Assembly: GCA_004369085.1 (NCBI GenBank)
Contig: ML210181.1
Span: forward strand, 62,001 to 126,000
Source of the DNA: Coprinopsis marcescibilis
Lineage: Eukaryota > Basidiomycota > Agaricomycetes > Agaricales > Psathyrellaceae
Direction of reading: 5' to 3'
DNA length: 64,000 bases
Part shown: in pieces, positions 22,771-33,983 of the stretch
Layout: every line of letters begins with the position of its first letter
Numbering within the stretch: position 1 is the first letter of the stretch
The notes under the pieces: generated by a model
What the model was told of the DNA's origin: nothing
Seen by the model: the letters and a program-made list of their open reading frames with translations, nothing else
The model's database searches: none
Made by a program: the position numbers and the translations under genes

Positions 22771-23817
22771 TTAGACAAAATGTATAACGTCGAAACCTTT
22801 TCCATACCATTTGTCCCAATCAAAACCATTACTAAAGTTTTCTTCGCCGAATGCCCTGATCACCTCTTCAACCTCCTTCTGAACGGTTTCCTGCGACGCC
22901 TCTGGGTCCAGACCTGCAGTTGGCCCTTCCTCACCACCCACTGGAGCTGGAGTGGAAAGTGTGTTCGGTGGAGGTGGTACCAGCTTGGCACCTTCCAGAG
23001 CCTTTGCCGTGGCACCTTGTCCGTAGATGAAATGTCCATTCTCCGTTGGTACCAAGTAGGTTCCAATGCACCTGAATGTCAGGCTAATCCTCGCCCCATT
23101 ACACGAGGTCTCCTCCTCGGTCTTAGTATGTGAGGGCCTGTTATCGTGGTGTATTCCGTGCAAGAATTTCTTGTTCGTGTCCAGCCCCATCACGAAGACC
23201 GAATTATGAGGTAGGGAGATACGCTGCGTGGGCCTTGGTGGAGGTTTAGCACCCGGAGGAAGAGCCGGCTCTTCAGCGTTCCGATCCTTCTTCAACCTCA
23301 ATGTCATCACCCTCTCTGCCCCAAGACTAACATTGACGATCTTGGTCCCCTTCACAACATCCAACGTCTTATCAGAATGCTCGCTGATGAAGTCGGATCC
23401 GCTTCGGTAATGCTGGATGAGGACGTGATTGAGCTCGTGGCCAACGTCTTCCAGGCCCTCCACGATCTTCCGTATACGATCGACGGTCTCGGTGAACCGT
23501 TTCTGGTGCAGATCCGGTGGACTATCTGCGGGGTGCCTGTAAATAGGGAACGCAAATGGCGCTTCATTGATGGGGTTGTCGGTGTGTGCTTCAGAATGGT
23601 GGGCGCCCATCGGTATGTGATCGGGAATGGAATGAAGGGGGACGGTGGACCCTTGGACTGCGACGCGACGGGGGACGGCCCCTCCTCGATGCACCATGGT
23701 TCTCCAGTCTACTTCCTCTATCAAGCGCTCGAAGGCAACCTCTGCGAGGTCATCTGGGAGAAGGGGGTGTACGAGAGTCGTATCTCCCGCGCCGAAAGGT
23801 CCTTTGACGATGGTCAT
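22771..23817 (-). CDS. AlkB-like 2-oxoglutarate/Fe(II) dioxygenase
   Basis: Single exon, 348 residues, from the ATG at 23817 (MTIVKGPFGAGDTTLV). The family removes alkyl groups from nucleic acids or proteins by oxidation. The Fe(II) H-x-D pair is in FISEHSDKTLD, the distal His in FLHGIHHDN, and the 2-oxoglutarate Arg in ARISLTFRCIGTYL. The order and spacing fit the ALKBH2/3-like superfamily, but specificity (DNA, RNA or protein) cannot be told. A Pro-rich linker and an acidic C-terminal tail of about 80 residues extend beyond the catalytic core. Divergent from the giant gene starting at 24186. Confidence 0.87.
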   Translation of the reverse strand: MTIVKGPFGAGDTTLVHPLLPDDLAEVAFERLIEEVDWRTMVHRGGAVPRRVAVQGSTVPLHSIPDHIPMGAHHSEAHTDNPINEAPFAFPIYRHPADSPPDLHQKRFTETVDRIRKIVEGLEDVGHELNHVLIQHYRSGSDFISEHSDKTLDVVKGTKIVNVSLGAERVMTLRLKKDRNAEEPALPPGAKPPPRPTQRISLPHNSVFVMGLDTNKKFLHGIHHDNRPSHTKTEEETSCNGARISLTFRCIGTYLVPTENGHFIYGQGATAKALEGAKLVPPPPNTLSTPAPVGGEEGPTAGLDPEASQETVQKEVEEVIRAFGEENFSNGFDWDKWYGKGFDVIHFV

Positions 23818-24185
23818 GATGGAACAAGGCCGATATGCTCCTGCACAGAATGCGTTACGACAGATTCGATTTATGAGCGCCAAACCGGTACAAGTTGCAC
23901 GGAGACTCCAAGGGATATTCTGAAGAGGGCTTGGTTAATGAAGTTTTACTTGAGAGCAGGATACTTCAACGCACCCGACTTATAACAGAGCAATTCAATG
24001 CGTCAGATGATTGTCAGGTGTACTTCATAAATGACTCAGAGTTCCATTCACAAATTTGAGCGCTGGGAGAATGACTCATTTCAGGGAATCTGTAATGAAA
24101 TTGGGTCATTCACGTAGAGTACAGGCAGAAGCACGTCTTCGTCGTCAAAAAGGAATGGATGGGAGAGAAGTAACGAAGCGGGAGA
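23818..24185. promoter_or_regulatory. Bidirectional promoter region, AlkB / giant gene
   Basis: 368 bp between divergent start codons. No strong TATA box seen; should contain both promoters. Confidence 0.4.
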
Positions 24186-27100
24186 ATGGATCGGAAGGCC
24201 ACAGGTGTGCAGGATGACGTCACATTACTTAAGGATCATTTTCAGGGGCCATCATCATGTTCGAGTTCGACAACGAGAACGGCGTTCGACCGCCTACAAC
24301 TTGCCCACGTCCGACGTCGAGCGCTGGTAAACTTGACAGACGCCTTGCTCAAAGCAGAAGCTGGAAAGCCAATGGTACATCGCGGTGCGGATGCCAGACT
24401 GCTCAGCAACCTTCTCCAACACGAGAAAGACTACAGCAAACATTGGGCTTCTTTGCTTGCCACCAGCAACGCCAGCCTCAGCAGCTTCACCGCATATGCG
24501 GCGGCATCACCTCCAGATACCAGTCGAGCCATACTAGATGTGGCGGGAATCTTCCAGGCGGCGGACAATGCATTGGCCACGTACGCGAAGGCGGTAGACG
24601 AGTGGAGAGACTTGCTAAAAGGATTACACCAATTGGAGGAAGAGGTCACGAACATAATGAGAGATAGAGAGATACTGTAAGTCAAACTGATCGATTGTCT
24701 GACACATGTACTCCACCATTTGGAAATATCCGTCGTTAAACATTGTCTCCACAGAGTCACTCGTTTAATCAAGGCCTCCAACAAGAGCAGCAATTCCTCG
24801 TCAGCAACACACGGCTTGCACCATCTGAGACGGTTTTCTGCATCTACTTCATCCTTACCAGGACCTTCGAGCTCACCATCATCCCCCGGTATACGAACGA
24901 TCCCCACTTCAACCAAACTTGCAGCAGCACAGACCGAATTGCAGGCTTGTGAAACCCACCTCGCATCCAAGGAACGCGAGTTAAGCCAGAAACGTTACCA
25001 AGTAATTCGAGACGGACTGTTGATACGCGGACGTGCCATGTCAAGTACTGGATGGAGCTGGACTGAACTTGGCCGAGAGGCTGTTGAAGTCATTGAACGC
25101 GAGTTGGGTTTTGGAGGTGTGTAACTCTCGGTTTTCTTGAATCAGCGTTAACTCATTCGGGGGCAATTAGGTGAGAAACAGGTTACACCACCCCCCGGCA
25201 AAAGCACGCCGTCCTCCCCTCCAAGCACAATTCCTGGGTCGTTCATTGACTCTTCGAACTTTGATTCGTCCGAGAACCTGAACCACTCCCCGTCTCCCCA
25301 TCCGATCTCTCGCAAAAACTCTGTACATCATGCTCAGAGAAACTCCCTTCATATCCCTGCCGCGCATGCCCTGTATTCGGACGACATGCCAATACCGATG
25401 ATGACTGGGACGGTTGGAATGCTCCACATCAGTCCTCACGGAAGTAGAAGCGCAAGCCCTCTTAACAGGAGCTCTTCGAACATTTCGAGGCAACCGACCA
25501 CGCGAAGGCCAGATAGTTCTTCATTTGAGAGTGGAACTGGGCTGCGACAGGTAGGAGAAATAAATCAAAGCTATATGAGAATTTACGCTAACAACACACA
25601 GAGCATGTCAATTCAAGAAGAGCCTCGCCAACAACTACCATTTCATCATCACGCAGCTTCGTTTTCCGCAGCAAATCCTGCACAATCAAGCCCGGATTCT
25701 CGCCCTTTGAGCTTCTCAAATGCAGGGGTTGCAATGCAGAGGCCGCGGACCGCCCCTGCTACATCACACCCATCTTCTGGTTCGGGAACCGAGACACCTC
25801 CCCCTCTTCCTCTTCCCGTCTCATTTCCCACAACACCTAGCCAGCAACGCCGACTTTCTAGTCAAGGGCAAGGGTTATCGGCACCTGCGGCTTCTCGTCC
25901 TCGACGTTCACTGAGTGCGGATAGCAGGGAAGGAATGCAGCGTGCGAGTTGGATCAGCAATGCCACTAGCGACGATGACTGGGCAGATGCCAGTGACGGC
26001 GAGGGTAGGCTTGGCCCTGAGTTACCCAGAGGCAAGTTCTCCCCTAATCCTGTCCTTTCTTCTGAGGCTAATCTCAGTTTCGACTTCACAGAGCCAGGTG
26101 AAACTCAACCGTTGTCTGACATTCGCAAAAACCCCCTTTCTCAACCTGAACCCCAACATCCGCGACAAGTTCGAGACCTAAACCATGCCAATGGACATGA
26201 CGCGGGTCAGAATGGGTTTCCACACGCACACTTTCTTTCTTCCACCCCTCCATCACACCGGCATCTGGATAGCACTTCAACGACGCACAACAGTTCGACA
26301 ACGCCTCATACGCGTCCGCATTCCAATTCCACGGCTATACCTCCTCAACATCGGCAACCCCAGCAGACCAGAGGTCGGTCACTATCTATAGGAGACCCCC
26401 ATCTACGTTCACAGTCGTACAACGCGCATTCACGTTCCCAAAGCCCGGTTTCACCACCGCCATCTCCATTGGCGAAGGCGTCTAGCACTTCAGTTCTCCC
26501 TCCACCTCTTCCCGACAAAATCAGCCCCGGCATACACACGCGCAGTCAAGAACGGCCACATACAATCGGTTTGCCGGCCCATAAAGCCACTGCTCCACCC
26601 GCCATGTCGATTCCATCAGCCCCAGGGTCCGTGTTCGACTCGAGCGAGTACCGTGTGTTCAGAGAGTCTAGTCAACGTAACGAGAGCTCAAATTCGTCGG
26701 CCACTGCGACGCCGAGATTGGGTGCGTCTGTTCGAACGAGTCCGGGGCCGATTGGCCAAGGATCTAAAGACTTTGCGATGTCTTCGAACACCCCCACCGC
26801 TCCTTCCAATTCCTATGGATTAGGAGAGAATTTGAAACCGGCGAGCAAACGAGGGAGCACATTGTCGACAAGCACGTACGGCGTTGACGACCACGAGGGT
26901 GAAGCCACAGTGCATACGGGTACCCGAGTAGTTGTGGGTGCTAGCGAAGTTCAACCTGGGGACGTTGAGATACTCGAAATCCCGCAGGAACCACGCAAGA
27001 CAGCAACTCAGGTTTCTCCTTCTCAAAGTCCATCAGGTAAGCTCGAGTCCATCTATTCTTGTTACAACCGACGTGCTTACTCCATCGTCAGACTTTGGCC

Positions 27101-30100
27101 CTCAGACTTCATCATCCTCGGCTACTGGCAGCTTGTCCAAGTCTGCCAAAATGAGATTGAAGAAGCAGAGGCAGAAGCAGAGGAGAATGGAACTCGCTGC
27201 GTCAGGTTTGAGGGAGGGGATCAGTGTCGAGGCCCTAAGCACCGGTGTGAGCAGTGAAGGGTTGAGCGAGAGCGCCACACGCTCCCGTATTCCTACCAGC
27301 GCGGAGGACAACACCACGTCCTTTGAGACTACGACCGCTGAGAACACCGCCGCAGAGGAGACTGTTGACGAGGACGAAGTCCGGCGTGAGCTTCCACCCC
27401 CGCTCTCGTTCAAGAGGTCTGCATCCGATGCCCAGCTTCCTGATGAAGGTCAGGGCGCAGCCCACGTCGACAAAGTGGTACTTGTTGAAGAAGGTTCGCG
27501 TGGAGCTCGAACTCCCTCTCCCCGGGCCGCCGTCGTTAACGCGAATGAAGCTCCTCCTGCGATCTCTTTCGGTGCTGTTCAACAGGAGCCGGCCACGACC
27601 TCGACCATCGGTATCGGGAAAAGCAAGACTCGCGTCAAGGTCAAGACCAAGCGCAAGGGTCAACTTCGAGCAGGTGCAGCTACGTCAACATCGGAGCGAG
27701 ACGAAGATAGCGGTTCGAGTGAGCGTGATGAGCAAGAGTTGATTAGGCGGGGTGTATGGACTGTTGTGGACAACCCGAGGTTCGCGCAGCCTCAAGAAAC
27801 GTCGGGAGGAGTTGGACAGTCTACTGCTGGGACTGCAATGGATGCGTCGACCCCTGCGAAGTCTTCTGCGTCTGTTACGAGGTCTTCATCCACAACGCAG
27901 CGGCTCTTATCTGCGTTATCTGCCCCTGTGTCCGGGCCGTTGGTTAACGAGCCTGTAAACGGTTCTGCAAGGAACGGTGAGTACCGGGTTCTCATCTATG
28001 CTTACAACCTTGAAGTACCTAACTTCTTCGCTTCAGGCACCACTTCACTCCAGGAAGGCGGCAATGAAGCAGAAGTTGTTGCAAAGGCCGCCCCTGCGAT
28101 TGCCGACAAGACTGCGACGTCAGCTGTACCTCCATCGTCGACTCTTGAGCGCGTATCCGAAGAGGCTGCTACACCTCCCGTCTTTTCAACTTCGACTACG
28201 ACTACGACAGCGACAGTGTCTGTTCTTCCACCGGTCACAACCAACAACGCTGCCGAAACTGCCGCTACGATGACGACTGCCCCGTCCACTGCGCCTACGG
28301 CCACCTCGTTGCCGACACCTCAGCCGCAGGACGGAGAGTCCGCTCTTAAGTCTGCACCATCGCCTGTGCCACTAGCACTGTCACCCGCAGCCAGGAACCC
28401 TGAAACGCGCAGGAGCAGCAGTATTTTTGGTCGGTGGTTCGGACGAGGAAGGAGCGCATCCGTCTCTGCTTCGCCTGTCTCTTCACTGGAACCCAGTGCA
28501 GTAGTACCAGTGGTCACCCAGCAGGTGATCGTTGAGCAGAGTCCAGCGGAAACTGTTGTTCTACCACCTCCGATCCCACTCGGTGGTGTTCCTGCATCTT
28601 CTGAAGCTCCAGACGCTACCGCCTCTACCGAATCTGTTGCGGGAACTCCCACTCCGCCCTCTGTGGTTGTCGTCGAGCCTAAGGCACCTACCGCCCTGGT
28701 CGAGGTTCACGAAGTGACGGAAGTGGCCATTGATGGGAACGTAGTGGAAGTCAAGGAGAGCCAGAGAGTCGAGGATGCACCTGAGACGTTGGCCGTTGTG
28801 ACAGAGCAGAGTGTTACGATGCCTGTTCCTATCGTCGAGGCTCAACCGGAGCCCCAGCAGCACAAGCCTGTGCCGCAGGGATCACCGGATACTCATCCAG
28901 TATGCTCAGATGCGCTGGACACAACTCCGACGAGGACAACTGAAGAGCCTTTGCGGGCTTATAACCAGACGAGCCATGCCCAGATGCCCACCCCTGCTCG
29001 TGCACCTGTACCTACCGCGGCGGCGGAGGTTCCCACTGCAGCTCCGCCAGCCGCAACCCAGCAGGATGTCCCTGAAGCTACTCCAGCCCCATGGATGATC
29101 TCTCCTAAAGCGGTAGAAGAGGTTACGGCACCTGTTATTCAAATCTCGCACAACAAACTTAGCAAGAAGGAGAAGAAGGGCCAGAAGGAGCGCGAAAAGG
29201 CTGCCGAGCGGGAGCAGAGGGAGAGGGAGAAGGCGTCTGAGAAGGAGCGGAAGCAGCAGGAGAAGTTATCCAAGCAGCAAGGGTCACAGCAAGGGTCACA
29301 GCAAGGGTCGCCAGCCAAGTCGCAGAGTCGGTTCTTGGGTGGACTGAAAGGGTTCTTCGTGGCGGATTTAGTCCAAGATCATGCCCCGTCGAGGAAGTCC
29401 AGTGAAGCTCATGGGACTACTGATGGTGAAGAAACCAATTGGGCACCGGCCAGTCATCCTGCGATTCACAGTGCGATTACGCCTTCCGCTTCTGCCCAAT
29501 CTACACCCACCAAAGGGCATCAGAGAAGCCCGAGTAAAGGTGGTCTCGCGGCATTGTTCGGAGGACGACATCAGCGCTCTGCATCCGTTGCCGATGCTAC
29601 AGAGTCTCAGGAACCTCAGCAACGCTACATCGTGGTTGAGAATAAGCTTGACTTTTCCAACCGTGCTGCCTCTGGACCAGTGCCCGACGTCACTCCTACG
29701 AAGAAAATGAAGTCTAGGTCGGGATTGGACAGGAGGTTCTTAGGCGGCGGTACGACTACGACTGTGGCTGGTGTCCCTGCGCAAGAGATCCAGCCGACTC
29801 AGACAACGTCTAACTTCGTCGTCCCTCGGGCACCTTCCCCGCTGGACATCAATCGTCTGCAAGCCCAGGCTGACGCCGAACGACAAGCTGCACTTCATGC
29901 ACAGCACCACAGATCGAGGTCATCTGCTGCCCAGCTGGAGGGTGTGGGTCACAAGGAAACCAAGGGTTGGTCTACCCGAACGGATAAGAACCTGAAAAGA
30001 GTGTCGAGGGATGGGTGGGGGTCAGACGATGATAGCGGATACGTAGCTTATCCTGGAGGTGGAGGGAGTAGGCTCCAACCAACGTTCGAGCCTGTTGTGC

Positions 30101-31706
30101 TGAGAGACGAAGAAGAGGTTCACCTACGAGGTGCGCCTGGGATGCAGCCACGAGGTAATCAACACACCGGCTATTATTCAGGAGATGGTCCCTATCCAAC
30201 CATCGTCCCTGGTGCTTCGTCGTCGATGGTAGAGCTACAGACCTCTCAGACGCAAGGCGCTGCTCCGGGAAGGAAGAGGTTGATAAAAAAGGTTCGGCAA
30301 ACACAGACTCAGACCTCTGCGGGTACCAGGAGCACCAGTGTTCCGGCACCTATCCGTAGTGCACCTCAGGCGGTTCCAGCTCCTCAAGAGCCACTCCCAG
30401 TGACCGTTCAACGGTCCGCGACTGCACACGAAGCGGGCTACGCAAGCGATGCAGGAGGCACCATCACGAGAAGGAAGTCGACCGGTGTGTCAAACGCTAG
30501 GAGGACGTCCTCGATGTCTATTCCTTCACCACAAGTTCCTCAAGGTTCGTCGATTATTTCTTCCAATGCTTCAGAATATGAGCTGACCGCCCTCTAGTCA
30601 CCCAAAACCAATACGGAGCGACGGTTCTTCCTGCAGGTGGTTCTCAACCCAGCGGAAATCTAGCTCGTGGTGGATGGGGTCCGGATCTGGCAAGAAATAC
30701 CTCGGTTAGGAGCGCAGCTAGTGCCCCTGGCGCGAGGGTCAGGTCACAGTTAGCACTTGGCCAGGGCATGACACAATCTCCTGTTCGCCGCACCAGCATT
30801 CAAGCTGGGCAGTATCCCATCCCTTCTGTTCCAGGCGCTTGGACGGGCATCGAATCAATTCCCGTTCCTCGAGCACCACCCTCAGTACTGGCTAGTGCTC
30901 AGCAAGAAAGCTTGGTCAGAATCGTGGAGAGTGTGTCCAGAACTAATAGAAAGGCTGAGGAGGAGTTGAGGCTCATGAGAGGAGCTCCCGTTGGATCTTT
31001 GAACACGCCCGTTCCCCAAGCACCGCGAAGGGTTTACAGGGAGGACCTGGAAGGGCCCAGCGGAGTATTGACATCGACACCTCACAGTCAAGGTCAAAGT
31101 GGCATCAGCGATCCGACTGTGTCTCGAAAACCCAGTACCAGTTCTCGCCCGGTCCGATCGCCGCTGAAGAGTGCTCTACGTCAAAACCAGACTCCATCTC
31201 CTTTGCCTGCGAATGTGGGCTTGCCCTCCTCGTCGTTCTCTAAGACCACTTCACCCCTCGTCGTTCCTCCTCCTGTCGGTGTCACCGGGCGTTCATTCGC
31301 ACCCACTTACAATTCTGCACAGCGTGGTAGAGCGCCAGAACCCTCACACGTGCCGCCGACTCAAGCTCAGGCAACTCCTCAAGGTGCTGCTTCTTCAGGG
31401 CCACAGCGTCGCAAAAGCGTTCGTGTCTCCCTTCAACCCACATTTTCACCTTCCCCGCCGCCACTCGATTACCAAGAGAGTCGCGACATACACTCACGCA
31501 TGCCAGTCGCTCCTCAACCGTACCAACATCCCTCTTCGTTCACCGACATCCCCACTCATTTGAAATCAAGAAAGCCGGTGGCCAGCCAAAGCAGGGATAT
31601 CTGGCAAGATTCAAGCGACGAGGACGAGGAGTATGCCAAGGCTCGGTCAATGTTGAACCAGGCGAGGATGGAAGAGCAAAAGGCGTTCGCCACTTCGGCC
31701 ACGTAG
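24186..31706 (+). CDS. Giant 2389-residue protein: helical N-terminal domain, disordered tail
   Basis: Exons 24186-24676, 24755-25116, 25171-25550, 25602-27036, 27092-27976, 28037-30544 and 30598-31706, all joined by GT-AG introns that keep frame. Residues about 30-310 are predicted from composition to be helical and charged (RRRALVNLTDALLKAEAGKP, then LQACETHLASKERELSQKRY), similar in style to BAR-type membrane-curving domains. The rest is Ser/Pro/Thr-rich and low complexity, with many Arg-x-x-Ser motifs typical of AGC-kinase sites, a Lys/Glu-rich stretch (KLSKKEKKGQKEREKAAERE) and a three-fold GSQQ repeat. There is no enzyme motif. It may be a cortical scaffold, for example eisosome- or polarity-related, but this is inference. 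I do not recognise a named family. The exon 5-6 intron (27977-28036) is in frame and could be retained. Confidence 0.8.
29278..29312 (+). repeat. 12 bp tandem repeat inside the giant gene
   Basis: Three near-exact 12 bp units encode repeated Gly-Ser-Gln-Gln; a likely length-polymorphic site. Confidence 0.6.
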
Positions 31707-32163
31707 GATCTTTCTTTGTATTTCATTTATTTCGGCTGCTATTTATCTCCTCCATCTTGCTTACACGTTTCTGCCCTCTTTTAACTCATGAACTCGTCCT
31801 TTGTAATCTACACACACAAACTTGAAACTAGACTTAGTATATGTATCGAGCCATCCTCTGTATTATTAGTTACGTTCTCTGCTCTAATCATATCATATAC
31901 TTCATTTCTCTTCAATCAGCGTCTAGAAAAGCTCCAAACAAGAAAGGCTACAGCAATGTAGTTGGTTTGTAGTCGAGTTTACACGATAGGGGCAGAAGCG
32001 TATTACGTAATACAAATCCAAAACACCAAATCGCTGTTGGATTCCAGTGTTTTGTTCTGTTCCACGACGACCGTCGAACAAAGACGCATTACGGACGGCA
32101 CATTGCCACGTATAACCATCCTCGCACCTGAGAATCTCTCCTTTGCAAATTCAAGCCTTCAAT
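31707..32163. other. Intergenic spacer and SUMO promoter
   Basis: 457 bp, AT-rich, tandem arrangement. It holds the 3' UTR of the giant gene and the SUMO promoter. No coding signal. Confidence 0.5.
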
Positions 32164-32734
32164 ATGTCTGACGAAGAGCAGAACACCCAGGATATCAAGG
32201 CTGAGGACCCCAACGCACCTATCAATGTCAAGGTCTGCAAGCCCACAGGCTAATTTTCTCGACACGAAACTCACGGTATCTTTCTTGTGGCACCGTTCTC
32301 TTCTATAGGTCGTGAGCGCGAGTGGCGAAGAGGTGTTCTTCAAGATCAAGCGAAGCACAAAGCTGAGCAAGCTACAAGGCGCCTATGCCAGCAAGGTTGG
32401 CAAAGATGTCTCCAGCATCCGGTGCGTACAACTCATGCATCCTGTTCACGTCTCTCCTGCCCCACGTATACTAAACTAACCAAAAATCAACCGTATTTTC
32501 TTCAGGTTCCTGTACGATGGCTCACGGATACAAGATGATGACACGCCCTCCTCGCTCGATATGGAGGACAACGGTCAGGATTTCCCTTTGATACAATCAC
32601 CTTTTCATATACTGATGATAGTTTTGGGATTTAGACACCATCGATGTCATGGTTGAGCGTGAGTGGCACCTTGATTTTCCAATATGCTCAGCTATTAACC
32701 ATACTTCACAGAGGTTGGAGGCTCCAGATCTTGA
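32164..32734 (+). CDS. SMT3: SUMO (small ubiquitin-related modifier)
   Basis: Five exons (32164-32232, 32309-32421, 32506-32573, 32635-32658, 32712-32734) encode 98 residues. The acidic N-terminal tail (MSDEEQNTQDIKAEDPNAP) precedes the ubiquitin-like fold INVKVVSASGEEVFFKIKRS ... RFLYDGSRI, ending MVEQVGG-SRS. The diglycine is followed by a three-residue tail that the SUMO protease removes. SUMO is conjugated to lysines of nuclear proteins. The length and tail match yeast Smt3 and S. pombe Pmt3. It contains a short 24 bp exon 4. Highly secure call; the first intron uses a GTCTGC donor. Confidence 0.95.
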
Positions 32735-33983
32735 TCCCATCCATCACACACTTCCTTCGATAGTCGCGCTGTCTGCGCATTAATAACCAAGTTCAGTGTA
32801 AATATTCTTTCAATCGCATCTTGTACAGTTACCGCACTAGCGAAATTTCCTCAGATCCTTTCGGGTCACTGCTTTTCATTCGGCGTTTCATCGTTCTGCA
32901 GGTCTCGCACGTCTGTCTGCATGCTATAGGGAAGTGAAATCAGCTGCTGCCAGCAGATTCCACGACAGTTTTGCGAATATACAAACCTTCCAGACCTCAC
33001 TCCTCCGACCTTGCCGTTGGCTACTGACTGATCAATCAGAAGGAGAGGAAAAAGCTAATGATATCGATCTCGCATTTCTCCTTTGACTTGCTACCCCAAT
33101 TATAGTTCAACCCAGTGCAAAGGTGGGCAGGTTAGGTGACTCCAGCACCTCATGGCAATCTATGTTACGCCCTTCATGGGCAATCTACGTTGATTTCTTT
33201 CTACCTTCCTACAGGAGAAGTGGACCACAACCAGCGGCATCCCTGCGAAAAACCAAGGCTCCAATTATGCTTATGATGCAACATACGTCTTAATGGCAGG
33301 TCAAGAATGCTTTCACCCCTTTTGTCCAAAAAAGCTGTTAAACCTTCGAGTTCTGACGCCCACAGAGGACGGTTCTTCATCTCAATTGAGATAGTTACTG
33401 TATCTGTACCGGTCTCATACACGCTCAGTATGACTTGATTGTCGTCATTAAACGTCTGAACAATCAGCCGCTTACTATGACCAAAATCATATATCAGATT
33501 CCGAAAATTAACGCGAGGGACTAGGGCAATGTTAATGATACACTGACATATCAGCGCCATAGCGATAAACTAGTACATGTATAGAGGTTACTGTTAAACA
33601 ACCAGCTGAGGCTACTAGCTCCAAACATTATGCTCTTCGCTATTTCCTCACTTTGATATCATCCTATCATCGGTCCAAAACCAAAACCAGAGAGCGGTCA
33701 ATCCACAGTAACCTACGCGTATTTTGCTACATACAGGGTTCACTACTAGCTTGCTATCAAAAAAAGTTCAAAAAAGCAAAGAGAGATAATATACAAGTCT
33801 AGGGGCCATCATAAACGAGGAGGACCAGCAAAAGGAGTAGTCAGGTAGAAAAAAATGCATAACAAATGTCCCAATAATCACCCAGAGTACGTTGACGAAC
33901 GGGCTCTAGCAGTTAATACACTCACCATTCCCAAGAATAACAATGCTTTAGTCTCGAGAATATCCAACGTGCATAAGGCAACT
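32735..33983. other. Intergenic region with one weak orphan frame
   Basis: 1.25 kb between the SUMO stop and the F-box gene stop. Apart from the small minus-strand frame listed separately, I see nothing. Confidence 0.45.
33201..33560 (-). CDS. Small hypothetical protein (119 residues), doubtful
   Basis: A single ATG-started frame with balanced composition (DDNQVILSVYETGTDTVTIS, then SELEGLTAFLDKRGESILDL). It may be a short real gene or a fragment of a decayed one. No signal peptide, domain or splice extension is seen, and it stands alone. Confidence 0.3.
   Translation of the reverse strand: MALICQCIINIALVPRVNFRNLIYDFGHSKRLIVQTFNDDNQVILSVYETGTDTVTISIEMKNRPLWASELEGLTAFLDKRGESILDLPLRRMLHHKHNWSLGFSQGCRWLWSTSPVGR

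Noticed and set aside
26932..27091. Upstream extension of the long open frame in the giant gene
   Set aside because: It overlaps exon 4 in another frame; a GT-AG intron at 27037-27091 joins the correct frames.
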